A stretch of 64,000 nucleotides of DNA from Silurus meridionalis (Eukaryota > Chordata > Actinopteri > Siluriformes > Siluridae): NCBI RefSeq assembly GCF_014805685.1, contig NC_060900.1, positions 9,287,450 to 9,351,449 of the forward strand. Reading direction: 5' to 3'. Positions 34,124 to 46,021 of the stretch are shown here, in pieces (position 1 is the first letter of the stretch; the number at the start of each line of letters is the position of its first letter). A program made the translations under genes and the position numbers. The notes under the pieces are model-generated. The model did no database searches. It was not told the origin of the DNA and saw only the letters and a program-made list of their open reading frames with translations.

Positions 34124-36912
34124 ACCCAGCCATTATGGCTGCACAAGCCAGTGCACTCTTAGTGCCGGTCCCAAGCCCGGGCAAATGGGGAGGGTTACGT
34201 TAGGAAGGGCATCCAGCGTAAAAACATGTGCCAAATCAAATATGCGGGTCACAAATAAGAATTTCATACCGGATCGGTCGAGGCCCAGGTTAACAACGAC
34301 CGCCACAGGTATCGTTAGCCGACAGGGTACCGGTGGAAATTGGGCTACTGTTGGCCGAAGGAGGAGAAGGAGAGGAGGAAGACGTCTACCGAGATGGCAG
34401 GGAAAGGAGCAGTGTAGGAGACTGGAGGTTCTGGAGTGAATTAGATGAAGTGGTAGACAGTGTAGGAAAGAACGATTGGTGATTGGGGCAGACTTTAATG
34501 GGCATGTAGGTGAAGGAAACAGAGGTGATGAGGAGGTGATGGGTAGGTATGGTTTTAAGGAGAGGAATGTGGAAGGGCAAATGGTGGTAAATTTTGCTAA
34601 AAGGATGGAAATGGCAGTGGTGAACACTTATTTTAAGAAGAAGGAGGATCATAGGGTGACGTATAAGAGTGGAGGAAGGTGCACACAGGTGGACTATGTG
34701 TTATGCAGGAGATGCAACCTGAAGGAGATTGGAGACTGTAAGGTGTTGGCAGGAGACAGTGTAGCTAGACAGTATTGGATGGTGGTCTGTAGAATGGTTT
34801 TGGAGGTGAAGAAGAAGAGGAGGAGAGTGAGGACTGAAAGAAGAATAAGATGGTGGAAACTGAAGGAGGAAGACTGTAGTGTGAGGTTCAGGGAAGAGGT
34901 CAGACAGAGGTTTGGTGGTGGTGAAGAGATGCTGGATGATTGGGCAACTACTGCAGGAGTGATGAGGGAGGCAGCTAGAAATGTACTTGGTGTGACATCT
35001 GGAAATAGAAAGCAAGAAAAAGAGACGTGGTGGTGGAATGAGGAAGTGCAGGAGAGCATAAGGAGAAAGAGGTTGGCAAAACAGAAGTGGGATAGACAGA
35101 GTGATGAGAAAAGTAAGGAGAAAGATGCGGCAGCAGGTAAAGAGGGATGTGGCGAAAGCCAAGGAAAAGGCATATGAGGAGCTGTATAAGAGGTTGGACA
35201 CTAAGGAAGGAGAAAAGGATTTATAACGATTGGCCAGGCAGAGGGACCGAGCTGGGAAGGATGTACTGCAAGTTAGAGCAGTAAAGGATGGAGAGGAAAT
35301 GTGTTGACTAGTGAGGAGATTGTGTTGAGAAGGTGGAGGGAGTATTTTGAGCAGCTGATGAATGAGGAAAATCAGAGAGAGAGAAGGTTGGACGATGTGG
35401 AGTTGGTGAAGCAGGATGTAGATAGGATTAGTAAGGAGGAAGTGAGAGCAGCGATTAAGAGGATGAAGAGTGGAAAGTCGGTTGGACCAGATGACATACC
35501 GGTAGAAGCGTGGAGATGTTTAGGAGAGATGGCAGTGGAGTTTTTGACCAGGTTGTTTAACAGGATTTTGGAAGGTGAGAAGAGTCCTTGAGGAATGGAG
35601 AAGAAGTGTGCTGGTACCGATCTTTAAGCATAAAGGAGATGTGCAGTCTTGCAGTAATTACAGGGGAATTAAGTTGATCAGTCACACCATGAAGTTATGG
35701 GAAAGAGTAGTGGAAGACAGGCTGAGAGAAGAGGTGACCATCTGTGAGCAACAGTATGGTTTTATGCCGAGGAAGAGCACCACAGATGCCTTATTTGCTT
35801 TGAGGATGTTGATGGAGAAGTATAGAGAAGGACAGAAGAAATTGCATTGTGTATTTGTGGATTTAGAGAAAGCGTCGACAGAGTGCCAAGAGAGGAGTTG
35901 TGGTATTGTATGAGGAAGTCAGGTGTGTCAGAGAAGTATGTGAGGGTGGTGCAGGACATGTATGAGGACAGTGTGACGGCAGTGAAGTGTGCAGTAGGTA
36001 CGTCAGACTGGTTCAGGGTGAAGGTTGGACTGCATCAAGGATCGGCCCTGAGCCCTTTCCTGTTTGCAGTGGTGATGGACAGGTTGACGGACGAGGTCAG
36101 ACAGGAGTCTCCCTGGACTATGATGTTTGCGGATGATATTGTGATTTGTGGTGAGAGTAGGGAGCAGGTTGAGAAGAGCCTGGAGAGGTGGAGATATGCG
36201 TTGGAGAGAAGGGGAATGAGAGTCAGTAGGAGTAAGACAGAGTACATGTGTGTGAATGAGAGGGAGGGGAGTGGAGTGATGCAGTTGCAGGGAGAAGGGG
36301 TGGAAAAGGTGGGGGAGTTCAGGTACCTGGGGTCAACAGTGCAAAGTAATGGAGAGTGTGTTAGAGAAGTAAAGAAAAGAGTGCAGGCAGGGTGAAGTGG
36401 GTGGAGAAAAGTGGCAGGAGTGATTTGTGATAGAAGAGTATCTGCAAGAATGAAAGGGAAAGTTTATAGGGCTGTGGTGAGACCTGCGATGTTGTATGGA
36501 TTAGAGACAGTGGCATTGAGTAAAAGACAGGAGATGGAGCTGGAGGTAGCAGAGCTAAAGATGTTGAGGTTTTCGTTGGGAGTGACGAGGATGGACAAGA
36601 TTAGAAATGAGTTTATTAGAGGGACAGTGCATGTAGGATGTTTTGTTGACAAGGTGAGGGAGGCGAGATTGAGATGGTTTGGACATGTGCAAAGGAGGGA
36701 CATGAATTATATTGGTAGAAGAATGCTGAGGATGGAGCCACCAGGTAGGAGGAAAAGAGGAAGGCCAAGGAGGAGGTTCATGGATGTGGTGAGGGAAGAC
36801 ATGCAGGTAGTTGGTGTGAAAGAGGCAGATGTAGAGGACAGGGTGGTATGGAGACGGATGATCCGCTGTGGCGACCCCTAATGGGAGCAGCCGAAAGAAG
36901 AAGAAGAAGAAG
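34124..36912 (+). mobile_element. RTE-clade LINE, copy 1, internally deleted
   Basis: Single-ORF non-LTR element with endonuclease then RT and a (GAA)n 3' tail, typical of RTE-clade elements (the fish Rex3 group is a candidate). Relative to copies 2 and 3, roughly 350 bases are missing at about 34430, removing the N-terminal half of the endonuclease. Several frameshifts follow. Confidence 0.8.
34476..36881 (+). pseudogene. RTE endonuclease-RT remnant, copy 1
   Basis: 34476-35177 holds GADFNGHVG and the VDYVL endonuclease motif. The residue equivalent to the catalytic His is Tyr (34773-34775). An 8-base deletion near 35118, a frameshift near 35580 and a one-base deletion at about 35873 break the RT. 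The RT boxes are otherwise visible: FVDLEKA (split), HQGSALSP, MFADDIVICG. The C-terminal region ends RCGDP at 36881 just before the tail. The protein would nick DNA and copy its own RNA; this copy cannot. Confidence 0.8.
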
Positions 36913-37587
36913 AAAAGCAAAACGTGTGCACCAGTGTAAATAGGGAAAACTCAAAATTCCAATATGCAACATACCAGAATTTCTTTATTTTTAGTACATT
37001 TTTACTTCATGCTAATGAATCTAATTTTGTTCTTCTTGGCCATCACAAATAAAGAGGGAACCAGTTCATGTAAAACAACCAAATAGTTCACCAAACATAG
37101 AAGGTTTATGGTGTAAGAAGGTGCATCTACTGAGACTTGGTAAATACACAATGGCACATTGCTTATGCTGTCTTTTTTTACTTTGATTTTACGATTCTAG
37201 CGGTACTTCACAGAGGGTCTCAAATGAACCTTCAATGGGAATGAGATGAACAAAGTCCAAGTGGTACCAAACGTGCTTCCACAGTAGAAGCGTAAGCTGT
37301 TAATTTAGAAATCTTAAATGGGTATTGGATGAAGGCAATAGAGGTGGTAATGATCTGGATACAAATTAGGAGTGCTGGGTGCTGCAGCCATGCTAATACT
37401 GTTGTTCACAAAGGTTTTCCATCAAAGCAGCATGTTGGAAGGTCTCACTTGGTTGTTTTATCTCAACTTGATATGTATCTCAGGTAATATGGGCTGTAGT
37501 GAGATAGGTTACAACTGGAAGCAGAAACATTTAGGAGGTTGCCTAAATTATCTCTTTAAAGAAACAATGAAATTGAAAAATAGAAAA
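36913..37587. repeat. Composite-repeat spacer
   Basis: Begins with the right target duplication of RTE copy 1 and continues with the standard spacer up to TTTAAAGAAACAA, where the short RTE piece starts instead of the usual tRNA-Ala. Confidence 0.85.
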
Positions 37588-38048
37588 ATGAAAGGGAAAG
37601 TTTATAGGACTGTGGTGAGACCTGCGATGTTGTATGGATTAGAGACAGTGGCATTGAGTAAAAGACAGGAGGTGGAGCTGGAGGTAGCAGAGCTGAAGAT
37701 GTTAAGGTTTTCGTTGGGAGTGACGAGGATGGACAAGATTAGAAATGAGTTTATTAGAGGGACAGCACATGTAGCATGTTTTGGTGACAAGGTGAGGGAG
37801 GCGAGATTGAGATGGTTTGGACATGTGCAGAGAAGGGACATGAATTATATTGGTAGAAGAATGCTGAAGATGGAGCCACCAGGTAGGAGGAAAAGAGGAA
37901 GGCCAAGGAGGAGGTTCATGGATGTGGTGAGGGAAGACATGCAGGTAGTTGGTGTGAAAGAGGCAGATGTAGAGGACAGGGTGGTATGGAGACGGATGAT
38001 CCGCTGTGGCGACCCCTAATGGGAGCAGCCGAAAGAAGAAGAAGAAGA
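37588..38048 (+). mobile_element. RTE 3' piece, copy A
   Basis: Carries only the last ~150 codons (KGKVYR... to RCGDP) and the GAA tail. The left junction is a short filler TGAAATTGAAAAATAG, shared with the piece at 46698. The right junction jumps to AAATGGGTATTGG, a different place in the composite repeat. Confidence 0.85.
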
Positions 38049-38308
38049 AATGGGTATTGGACGAAGGCAATAGAGGTGTTAATGATCTGCATACACATTA
38101 GGAGTGCTGGGTGCTGGGTGCTGAAGCCATGCTAAAACTGTTGTTCACAAAGGTTTTCCATCAAAGCAGAATGTTGGAAGGTCTCACTTGGTTGTTTTAT
38201 CTCAACTTGATATGTATCTCAGGTAATATGGGCTGTAGTGAGATAGGTTACAACTGGAAGCAGAAACATTTAGGAGGTTGCCTAAATTATCTCTTTAAAG
38301 AAACAACC
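38049..38308. repeat. Composite-repeat spacer
   Basis: Same text as 37315-37565, so this part of the unit is duplicated on both sides of the RTE piece. Confidence 0.8.
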
Positions 38309-38380
38309 TGGAGATGCTGGGGGTTGAACCCAGGACCTCATACATGCAAAGCAAGCGCTCTACCACTGAGCTACATCCCC
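38309..38380 (-). tRNA. tRNA-Ala(UGC), one anticodon-stem mismatch
   Basis: Loop TTTGCAT; stem CTTGC/GTATG has a T-T pair. T loop TTCAACC. Acceptor intact, discriminator A. Confidence 0.7.
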
Positions 38381-38590
38381 AGCTGTATCTGTTGAAGTGT
38401 AGGGCATTCAGCCCAGGACCTCACGCTTGCAGATTACAAACAATATTAAAAATCCCAAAACACAAATCCCCTGCGATTTGAGCTTTGCCTGAAGAACACA
38501 AAGGCAAATCTAGAAGCTGGTTCAAGCTGAACAGAAATTTAATTGAACTGCACGAGATGAAAGTGAGCAAAGAAGAATGACTCACCAAAC

Positions 38591-38662
38591 AGGCATGAAT
38601 GGGGATTGAACCCATGATTTTCGGTTTACGAGACCGACGCCTTGTGACTTGGCCATCATGCC
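38591..38662 (-). tRNA. tRNA-Thr(CGU)-like, D-loop GG lost
   Basis: Acceptor GGCATGA/TCATGCC and T stem ATGGG/CCCAT pair fully; loop CTCGTAA gives anticodon CGU. The D loop reads AGTCACAA, lacking the conserved GG, so folding is doubtful. Confidence 0.65.
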
Positions 38663-38874
38663 ATTTAAGAGAGCTTGCGAGTGTTATTCAACATATCAAC
38701 TCACTTTAAAATCTCCAAGCATCTCCGAGCATGCTTTTGTTGCGCAATATGCACTGACATTCAAGTTTCATAATCAATCCATATTTTTGGAGCTCACATG
38801 ACTGACGACCATACAACAAGAATATGCGGGCACCTAAAACTTATAGTCATTTTATGCATTATAAAGAAGTAGCT

Positions 38875-38946
38875 TGGAGAGGCTGGGGATTGAACCCAGG
38901 ACCTCATACATGCAAAGCATGCGCTCTACCGCTGAGCTACATCCCC
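38875..38946 (-). tRNA. tRNA-Ala(UGC), one acceptor mismatch
   Basis: 3' acceptor strand CCTCTCC instead of CATCTCC. D loop AGCGGTA. Anticodon and T arms intact. Confidence 0.65.
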
Positions 38947-39118
38947 AGCTGGACCTGTTGAAGTGTAAGGGATTCAGACCAGGACCATACGCTTGCAAAT
39001 TAAATCTATTATTAAACATCCCAAAAGACACATTCCCTGCAATTTGAGCTTTGCCAAAAGAACACAAAGAAATTTTATTGAACTGGACAAGATGAAAGTG
39101 AGCAAAGATACAACAAAC

Positions 39119-39190
39119 AGGGATGAATGGGAATTGAACCCATGATCTTCGGTTTACAAGACCGACGCCTTGCCACTTGCCCATCATGCA
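39119..39190 (-). pseudogene. tRNA-Thr(UGU), acceptor damaged
   Basis: Anticodon and T arms intact (CTTGTAA; ATGGG/CCCAT), but 5' TGCATGA no longer pairs at its end with 3' TCATCCC. Confidence 0.65.
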
Positions 39191-39348
39191 ACTTAAAAGA
39201 GCTGCGTGTGTCATTCAACATACCAACTCACCATAAACTAAAGTGTTGCGTAATATTCACTGACATTTTTGGAGCTCACATGACTCACAACAAGAATATG
39301 CGCACATCTAAGACTTATAGACATTTTATGCATTATAAAGAAGTAGCT

Positions 39349-39420
39349 TGGAGATGCTGGGGATTGAACCCAGGACCTCATACATGCAAAGCATGCACTC
39401 TACCACTAAGCTACATCCCC
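39349..39420 (-). tRNA. tRNA-Ala(UGC)
   Basis: Stems complete; D stem has two G-U type pairs (GCTT/GAGT). Discriminator A. No TTTT close downstream; TTCTTT occurs about ten bases after it. Confidence 0.75.
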
Positions 39421-39823
39421 AGGTAAGCGCCTACAACTGACGGCTGGAGATTGGCATCAAACCAAGCAACTCATTTAAAAAAAAAAAAAAAACAGTTTTT
39501 TAAAGCATGCACCCGGAAAATTTGCTGAGAAAAACGATTTTTCTCCTTGGCCATCATGAACAAACAGGAAAACTGTACATGTTGAAAAACCAAATAGTTC
39601 ACCAAACTAAAGCATGCTTTTGATGAGTGATATGCACTGACATCCAAGCTTTCATAATCAATCCATATTTTTGGAGCTCACATGACTCACGACCAAACAA
39701 CATGATTATGTTCACAGAAATGTATTGGAACTGCTGAGGACAACGCCGTCATACTTGGACATCTTGCCTCAACAGGGACCCGGCACATGGTATGCAAACA
39801 ATCAGGTCATCAAAAGCAAAAAG
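39421..39823. repeat. Composite-repeat spacer up to RTE copy 2
   Basis: Poly-A at 39477-39492, then the ATGTTCACAGAAATG segment and CATCAAAAGCAAAAAG. Part of the target duplication and about 75 bases of RTE 5' end are missing at the junction. Confidence 0.8.
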
Positions 39824-42724
39824 AGGGTTGCGTTAGGAAGGGCATCCAGCGTAAAAACATGTGCCAAATCAAATATGAGGGGTCACAAATAAGAATTTCA
39901 TACCGGATCGGTCGAGGCCCGGGTTAACAACGACCGCCACAGGTATCGTTAGCCGACAGGGTACCGGTGGAAATTGGGCTACCGTTGGCCGAAGGAGGAG
40001 AGGGAGAGGAGGAAGACGTCTACAGAGATGGCAGGGAAAGGAGCAGTGTAGGAGACTGGAGGTTCGGGTTGGTACGTTTAATGTTGGTACTATGACAGGT
40101 AAAGGGAGAGAGGTAGCTGATATGATGGAGAGGAGAAAGGTAGATATGCTGTGTGTTCAGGAGACCAAGTGGAAAGGGAGTAAGGCCAGGAACATTGGAG
40201 GTGGATTTAAACTGCTCTATCATGGTGTGCATGGGAAGAGAAATGGTGTAGTGGTGATTCTGAAGGAAGAGTACAGTAAGATTGTAGTGGAGGTGAAGAG
40301 AGTTTCTGATAGGGTGATGATCGTGAAGGTGGAAGTTGAAGGGATAATGATAAATGTCATCAGTGCTTATGCTCCACAAGTTGGCTGTGAGATGGAGGAG
40401 AAGGAAAAATTCTGGAGTGAATTAGTGGTAGATGGTGTACCTAGGAAAGAACGATTGGTGATTGGGGCAGACTTTAATGGGCATGTAGGTGAAGGGAACA
40501 GAGGTGATGAGGAGGTGATGGGTAGGTATGGTTTTAAGGAGAGGAATGTGGAAGGGCAAATGGTGGTAGATTTTGCTAAAAGGATGGAAATGGCAGTGGT
40601 GAACACTTATTTTAAGAAGAAGGAGGATCTTAGGGTGACGTATAAGAGTGGAGGAAGGTGCACACAGGTGGACTATGTGTTATGCAGGAGATGCAACCTG
40701 AAGGAGATTGGAGACTGTAAGGTGTTGGCAGGGGACAGTGTAGCTAGACAGTATCGGATGGTGGTCTGTAGAATGGTTTTGGAGGTGAAGAAGAAGAGGA
40801 GGAGAGTGAGGACTGAAAGAAGAATAAGATGGTGGAAACTGAAGGAGGAAGACTGTAGTGTGAGGTTCAGGGAAGAGGTCAGACAGAGGTTTGGTGGTGG
40901 TGAAGAGATGCTGGATGATTGGGCAACTACTGCAGGAGTGATGAGGGAGGCAGCTAGAAAAGTACTTGGTGTGACATCTGGAAATAGAAAGCAAGACAAG
41001 GAGACGTGGTGGTGGAATGAGGAAGTGCAGGAGAGCATAAGGAGAAAGAGGTTGGCAAAACAGAAGTGGGATAGACAGAGTGATGAGAAAAGTAAGCGGG
41101 AGTACAAGGAGATGCGGCAGCAGGTAAAGAGGGATGTGGCGAAAGCCAAGGAAAAGGCATATGAGGAGCTGTATAAGAGGTTGGACACTAAGGAAAGAGA
41201 AAAGGATTTATACCGATTGGCCAGGCAGAGGGACTGAGCTGGGAAGGATGTACTGCAAGTTAGAGCAGTAAAGGATGGAGAGGGAAATGTGTTGACTAGT
41301 GAGGAGAGTGTGTTGAGAAGGTGGAGGGAGTATTTTGAGCAGCTGATGAATGAGGAAAATCAGAGAGAGAGAAGGTTAGACGATGTGGAGTTGGTGAAGC
41401 AGGATGTAGATAGGATTAGTAAGGAGGAAGTGAGAGCAGCGATTAAGAGGATGAAGAGTGGAAAGTCGGTTGGACCAGATGACATACCGGTAGAAGCGTG
41501 GAGATGTTTAGGAGAGATGACAGTGGAGTTTTTGACCAGGTTGTTTAACAGGATTTTGGAAGGTGAGAAGATGCCTGAGAAATGGAGAAGAAGTGTGCTG
41601 GTACCGATCTTTAAGCATAAAGGAGATGTGCAGTCTTGCAGTAATTACAGGGGAATTAAGTTGATCAGTCACACCATGAAGTTATGGGAAAGAGTAGTGG
41701 AAGCCAGGCTGAGAGAAGAGGTGACCATCTGTGAGCAACAGTATGGTTTCATGCCGAGGAAGAGCACCACAGATGCCTTATTTGCTTTGAGGATGTTGAT
41801 GGAGAAGTATAGAGAAGGACAGAAGGAATTGCATTGTGTATTTGTGGATTTAGAGAAAGCGTACGACAGAGTGCCAAGAGAGGAGTTGTGGTATTGTATG
41901 AGGAAGTCAGGTGTGTCAGAGAAGTATGTGAGGGTGGTGCAGGACATGTATGAGGACAGTGTGACGGCAGTGAAGTGTGCAGTAGGTACGACAGACTGGT
42001 TCAGGGTGAAGGTTGGACTGCATCAAGGCCCTGAGCCCTTTCCTGTTTGCAGTGGTGATGGACAGGTTGACGGACGAGGTCAGACAGGAGTCTCCCTGGA
42101 CTATGATGATGATATTGTGATTTGTGGTGAGAGTAGGGAGCAGGGTGAGAAGAGCCTGGAGAGGTGGAGATATGCGTTGGAGAGAAGGGGAATGAGAGTC
42201 AGTAGGAGTAAGACAGAGTACATGTGTGTGAATGAGAGGGAGGGGAGTGGAGTGATGCAGTTGCAGGGAGAAGAGGTGGAAAAGGTGGGGGAGTTCAGGT
42301 ACCTGGGGTCAACAGTGCAAAGTAATGGAGAGTGTGTTAGAGAAGTAAAGAAAAGAGTGCAGGCAGGGTGGAGTGGGTGGAGAAAAGTGGCAGGAGTGAT
42401 TTGTGATAGAAGAGTATCTGCAAGAATGAAAGGGAAAGTTTATAGGGCTGTGGTGAGACCTGTGATGTTGTATGGATTAGAGACAGTGGCATTGAGTAAA
42501 AGACAGGAGATGGAGCTGGAGGTAGCAGAGCTAAAGATGTTGAGGTTTTCGTTGGGAGTGACGAGGATGGACAAGATTAGAAATGAGTTTATTAGAGGGA
42601 CAGCGCATGTAGGATGTTTTGGTAACAAGGTGAGGGAGGCGAGATTGAGATGGTTTGGACATGTGCAAAGGAGGGACATGAATTATATTGGTAGAAGAAT
42701 GCTGAGGATGGAGCCACCTGGTAG
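39824..42724 (+). mobile_element. RTE-clade LINE, copy 2, left part
   Basis: Nearly full-length; its 3' end continues at 45858-46021 beyond the L2 insertion. The right flank AAAAGCAAAAAGGTGTGCA matches that of copy 1. Confidence 0.85.
40092..42722 (+). pseudogene. RTE endonuclease-RT, copy 2, one stop and a scrambled RT palm
   Basis: One continuous frame from MTGKGREVADMM except for a TGA at 41235-41237. The position equivalent to the initiator ATG of copy 3 (61274) is CTG here. Endonuclease motifs: QETKW, SAYAPQVG, GADFNGHVG, QVDYVL; the His equivalent is Tyr (40752-40754). RT: FVDLEKAYDRVP intact (about 41840). Between 42028 and 42107 a 5-base and then a 7-base deletion shift and restore the frame, so box B is replaced by unrelated residues and FADD by YDDD. 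The C-terminal Cys/His-rich RWFGHVQRR region follows until the L2 insertion. Confidence 0.85.
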
Positions 42725-42848
42725 CCACCCTAGTAGTCAAGATGTCGCCGGTGAGGTCGGCTGCCGTCACGACTGCTCCGGCTACGGTTTTTCTTTTTTT
42801 GTTTATTTTATACTTTTATTTAACTAGTTTTATTTCCATCTACACAAG

Positions 42849-43905
42849 ATGGACACCATTAGATATGACAGAGACACTCTTATATCTATTGGTGTACAAT
42901 GCACTCACCTTTCGGCGCTTTTAAACCCGGACCCATGCTGGCCGAGAGAGATCCTGAGGGTGAACAAAGGACGCGACCCGTACCGGCGTCCGCGAGGGAA
43001 ACGAGCCGGCGTCAGGAACAGGCTGAGGGCACACCGCGCTCCCTTACCTAGTATCCTGTTAGCCAACGTCCAGTCACTGGAGAACAAGCTCGACGACCTC
43101 AGGGCAAGGGTCAAGTTCCAGAGAGACATTCAGGACTGCAACCTTCTCTGCTTCACCGAGACATGGCTGAACCCAGCGGTACCGGACCACGCCATCCAGC
43201 CGGCCGAGTTCTTCTCGGTTTACCGCATGGACAGAACATTGGAGTCGGGGAAGTCAAGAGGAGGTGGAGTGTGTCTGATGGTGAACAAACACTGGTGCGA
43301 CAGCGCGGGCATTGTTCCTCTTTCACGCTCCTGCACACCAAACCTGGAACTACTGACCATCAAATGTCGGCCCTTCTATCTACTTTGGGAATTCAGCTCG
43401 GTCAAAGTCAGTGCCGTTTATATTCCACCTCAAGCGGACACGGACACTGCAGTATGGGACTTACATGAGTCATTAACGCAACAACAAACACGCTGCGCTC
43501 ATTGTGGTCGGAGATTTCAACAGTGCCAACCTCAAGCGCGCACTCCCGAACTTTTATCAGCACATCACCTGCCCCACCAGGGGCGAAAGAACACTGGACC
43601 ACTGCTACACAACATTTAAGAACAGCTACAAGGCACAATCACGTCCACCGTTTGGGAAATCGGACCATGCTGCCATCTTCCTCATGCCTGTTTACAAACA
43701 AAGGCTAAAACAGGAAGCTCCGGTTCAGAGGGAGGTCGCGCGCTGGACTGACCAATCGGTGGCCGCTCTGCAGGACGCTTTGGATGACGCAGACTGGGAC
43801 ATGTTTCGGCGCAGCTCTGATGACGTCAACATGTTTACGGAAGCGGTTGTGGGATTCATCGGGAAACTAACGGATGATATGGTGCAAAAAAACACCATCA
43901 GCATG
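42849..43905 (+). pseudogene. L2-group LINE endonuclease, frameshifted
   Basis: 42849 opens MDTIRYDRDT. LLANVQSLENKLDDL and FTETWLN carry the Asn and Glu of the APE fold. A frameshift near 43490 moves the rest to another frame: VVGDFNSANLK and GKSDHAAIFL (the Ser-Asp-His box) are intact there. The frame then ends soon after MVQKNTIS, and the usual long linker before RT is largely missing, a probable deletion at about 43890. Confidence 0.8.
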
Positions 43906-45289
43906 ACGTGAGGATGGCATTCAAGAGAGTGAATACCAGGAAGGCAGCAGGACCAGATGGAATCACAGGTCGGGTTCTGAAAGCCTGCGCTGACCAGCTA
44001 GCACCGGTGTTCACTGAGATATTCAACCTCTCTCTGGAACAGTCTGTTGTCCCCTCATGTTTTAAACAGTCCACTATTGTCCCTGTCCCGAAGAAACCCC
44101 AGCCCGCCTGCCTAAATGACTATCGCCCTGTAGCTCTGACCTCAGAGGTGATGAAGTGCTTTGAGAGACTGGTCAGACACTTCATCACTGCCTCACTACC
44201 GGACACACTGGACCCACTACAGTTTGCGTACCGTCAGAACCGTTCGACTGAGGACGCAATTGCACATCTACTCCACACTACTATCAGCCACCTGGACCAA
44301 AGAAACGGGAATTACACAAAGATGTTGTTCGTGGACTACAGTTCAGCGTTCAACACCATAATTCCCCCCACACTCACCTCTAAGTTGGAGGTCCTGGGAC
44401 TCAGCCTGCCGCTGTGTCAATGGATCTCAAACTTCCTGACGGACAGACCACAAGCTGTACGGGTGGGAAAACACACCTCATCCACCTCACCCTCAGCACT
44501 GGAGCTCCCCAGGGTTGTGTTCTGAGCCCCCTGCTGTACTCACTGTACACATATGACTGTGTGGCCACTTCCAACTCCACAACCATCATCAAGTTTGCTG
44601 ACGACACCGTTGTGGTGGGCCTGATCTCCAACAACAACGAGACGGCCTACCTACAGGAGGTTAAAAACCTGGAGAGATGGTGCCAGGAGAACAACCTTCT
44701 CCTGAACGTCAGCAAGACTAAGGAGTTGATCGTGGACTTCAGCACGAAGCAGGAGCGGTCATACCAACCGCTAAACATCTGCGGGACTCCAGTGGAAAGA
44801 GTGGACAGTTTCCGGTACCTGGGTGTTCACATCACACAGGACCTGTCTTGGTCCTGTCACATCAACACCCTGGTGAAGAAGGCCCGGCAGCGTCTGTACC
44901 ATCTGAGACGCTTAAGGGACTTTAAACTACCCTCTCAGGTGCTTAAGACTTTTTAGACTTGCACCATTGAGAGCGTTCTGACGGGTAGCATCACTTCCTG
45001 GTTCGGGAACAGCACCATGCAGGACAGACGAGCCCTCCAGAGGGTGGTGCGTTCAGCTGAACGTACCATCCACACCGAGCTCCCTGACCTGCAGGACATC
45101 TACAGCACGCGGTGCAGGACCAGAGCAAGGAAAATTGTGAAGGACCTCAGCCATCCCAACAATGGACTCTTTTCTCTGTTGCGTTCGGGGAAACGCTTCC
45201 GCTCCCTGAAGGCGAACACAGAGAGAATGAGGAGGAGCTTCTTCCCGCAGGCCATTCGGTCTTTAAACCAGGAAACACCCAGGATCTAA
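43890..45289 (+). pseudogene. L2-group LINE reverse transcriptase, frameshift and one stop
   Basis: Starts within [20 protein letters not shown]. Palm box A is [12 protein letters not shown] (about 44330). A frameshift near 44500 precedes box [15 protein letters not shown], and box C, KFADDTVVVG. One in-frame TAG at 44954-44956 splits the thumb region; the C-terminal WFGNSTMQDRRALQRVV and FFPQAIRSLN follow. The active-site residues are all present but not in one frame. Confidence 0.85.
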
Positions 45290-45857
45290 AAACTGGCCCA
45301 CTCTCTCCATTACACCCTTTTTTTTCCCCTGCACAATCACACTTTTCGTGCTACGGCACATTATACACTGGACTTGCACAGCACAGTGCACTTTACTTTT
45401 CATATTTTCATTTTCTTTTTCATATTTATTTCATATTTCTTATATTCTTTTTTTATACCACACCATTCCGCACAAGGACACTTTACACCACACCTTACTG
45501 CACACTGACACTCATGGACAATCAAAAACATGCCTAACTTGTTTACTGTTTACTGTTGTTTACTGGTTAACTGCACACTGCCATAAACATTTTCTGTGTA
45601 TGTGTATATATAGGTATATATGTATATGTATGTATATATACATATATATTTAGATATCTTTATATCTTTATTTATCTGCCTTCTTTTTCTTACTATATTT
45701 TTCTTAAATTTTGTTATTATATTTATATTGTTATTCCCCTTTTTACCCTATTTTATTCCCTCATGCCGGACCGTCGTTAAAAGCATTTCACTGCATGTCG
45801 TACCCTGTATGTATGTGTATGTGACAAATAAAATTTGATTTGATTTGATTTGATTTG
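45290..45857 (+). other. L2-group LINE 3' UTR with poly(A) signal and pentamer tail
   Basis: T-rich and TA-rich stretch including a TATATG-type tract at 45600-45660, then AATAAA and about five TTTGA units. Confidence 0.75.
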
Positions 45858-46021
45858 AGGAGGAAAAGAGGAAGGCCAAGGAGGAGGTTCATGGATGTGG
45901 TGAGGGAAGACATGCAGGTAGTTGGTGTGAAAGAGGCAGATGTAGAGGACAGGGTGGTATGGAGACGGATGATCCGCTGTGGTGACCCCTAATGGGAGCA
46001 GCCGAAAGAAGAAGAAGAAGA
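45858..46021 (+). mobile_element. RTE copy 2, 3' end after the L2 insertion
   Basis: Encodes the last residues up to RCGDP and ends with (GAA)n, then AAAAGCAAAAAGGTGTGCA. Confidence 0.85.

Larger units (their letters stand above)
42725..45857 (+). mobile_element. L2-group LINE inserted inside RTE copy 2
   Basis: About 3.1 kb, separating the RTE sequence GGAGCCACCTGGTAG from its continuation GAGGAAAAGAGG. Endonuclease and RT motifs are of the L2/CR1 group. Ends with AATAAA at 45827-45832 and a (TTTGA)n tail, from which target-primed insertion usually starts. No clear target duplication beyond two bases. Same orientation as its host element. More GC-rich than its surroundings. Confidence 0.85.

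Noticed and set aside
34694..35201. Long minus-strand frames opposite the RTE elements, rich in Ser, Leu and His
   Set aside because: Antisense shadows of the purine-rich RTE coding strand.
39127..39426. Recurring frames with WGLNPGPHTCKACALPLSYIP or ERMLCMYEVLGSIP
   Set aside because: Both strands of the tRNA-Ala repeat translated; conserved because the tRNA is.
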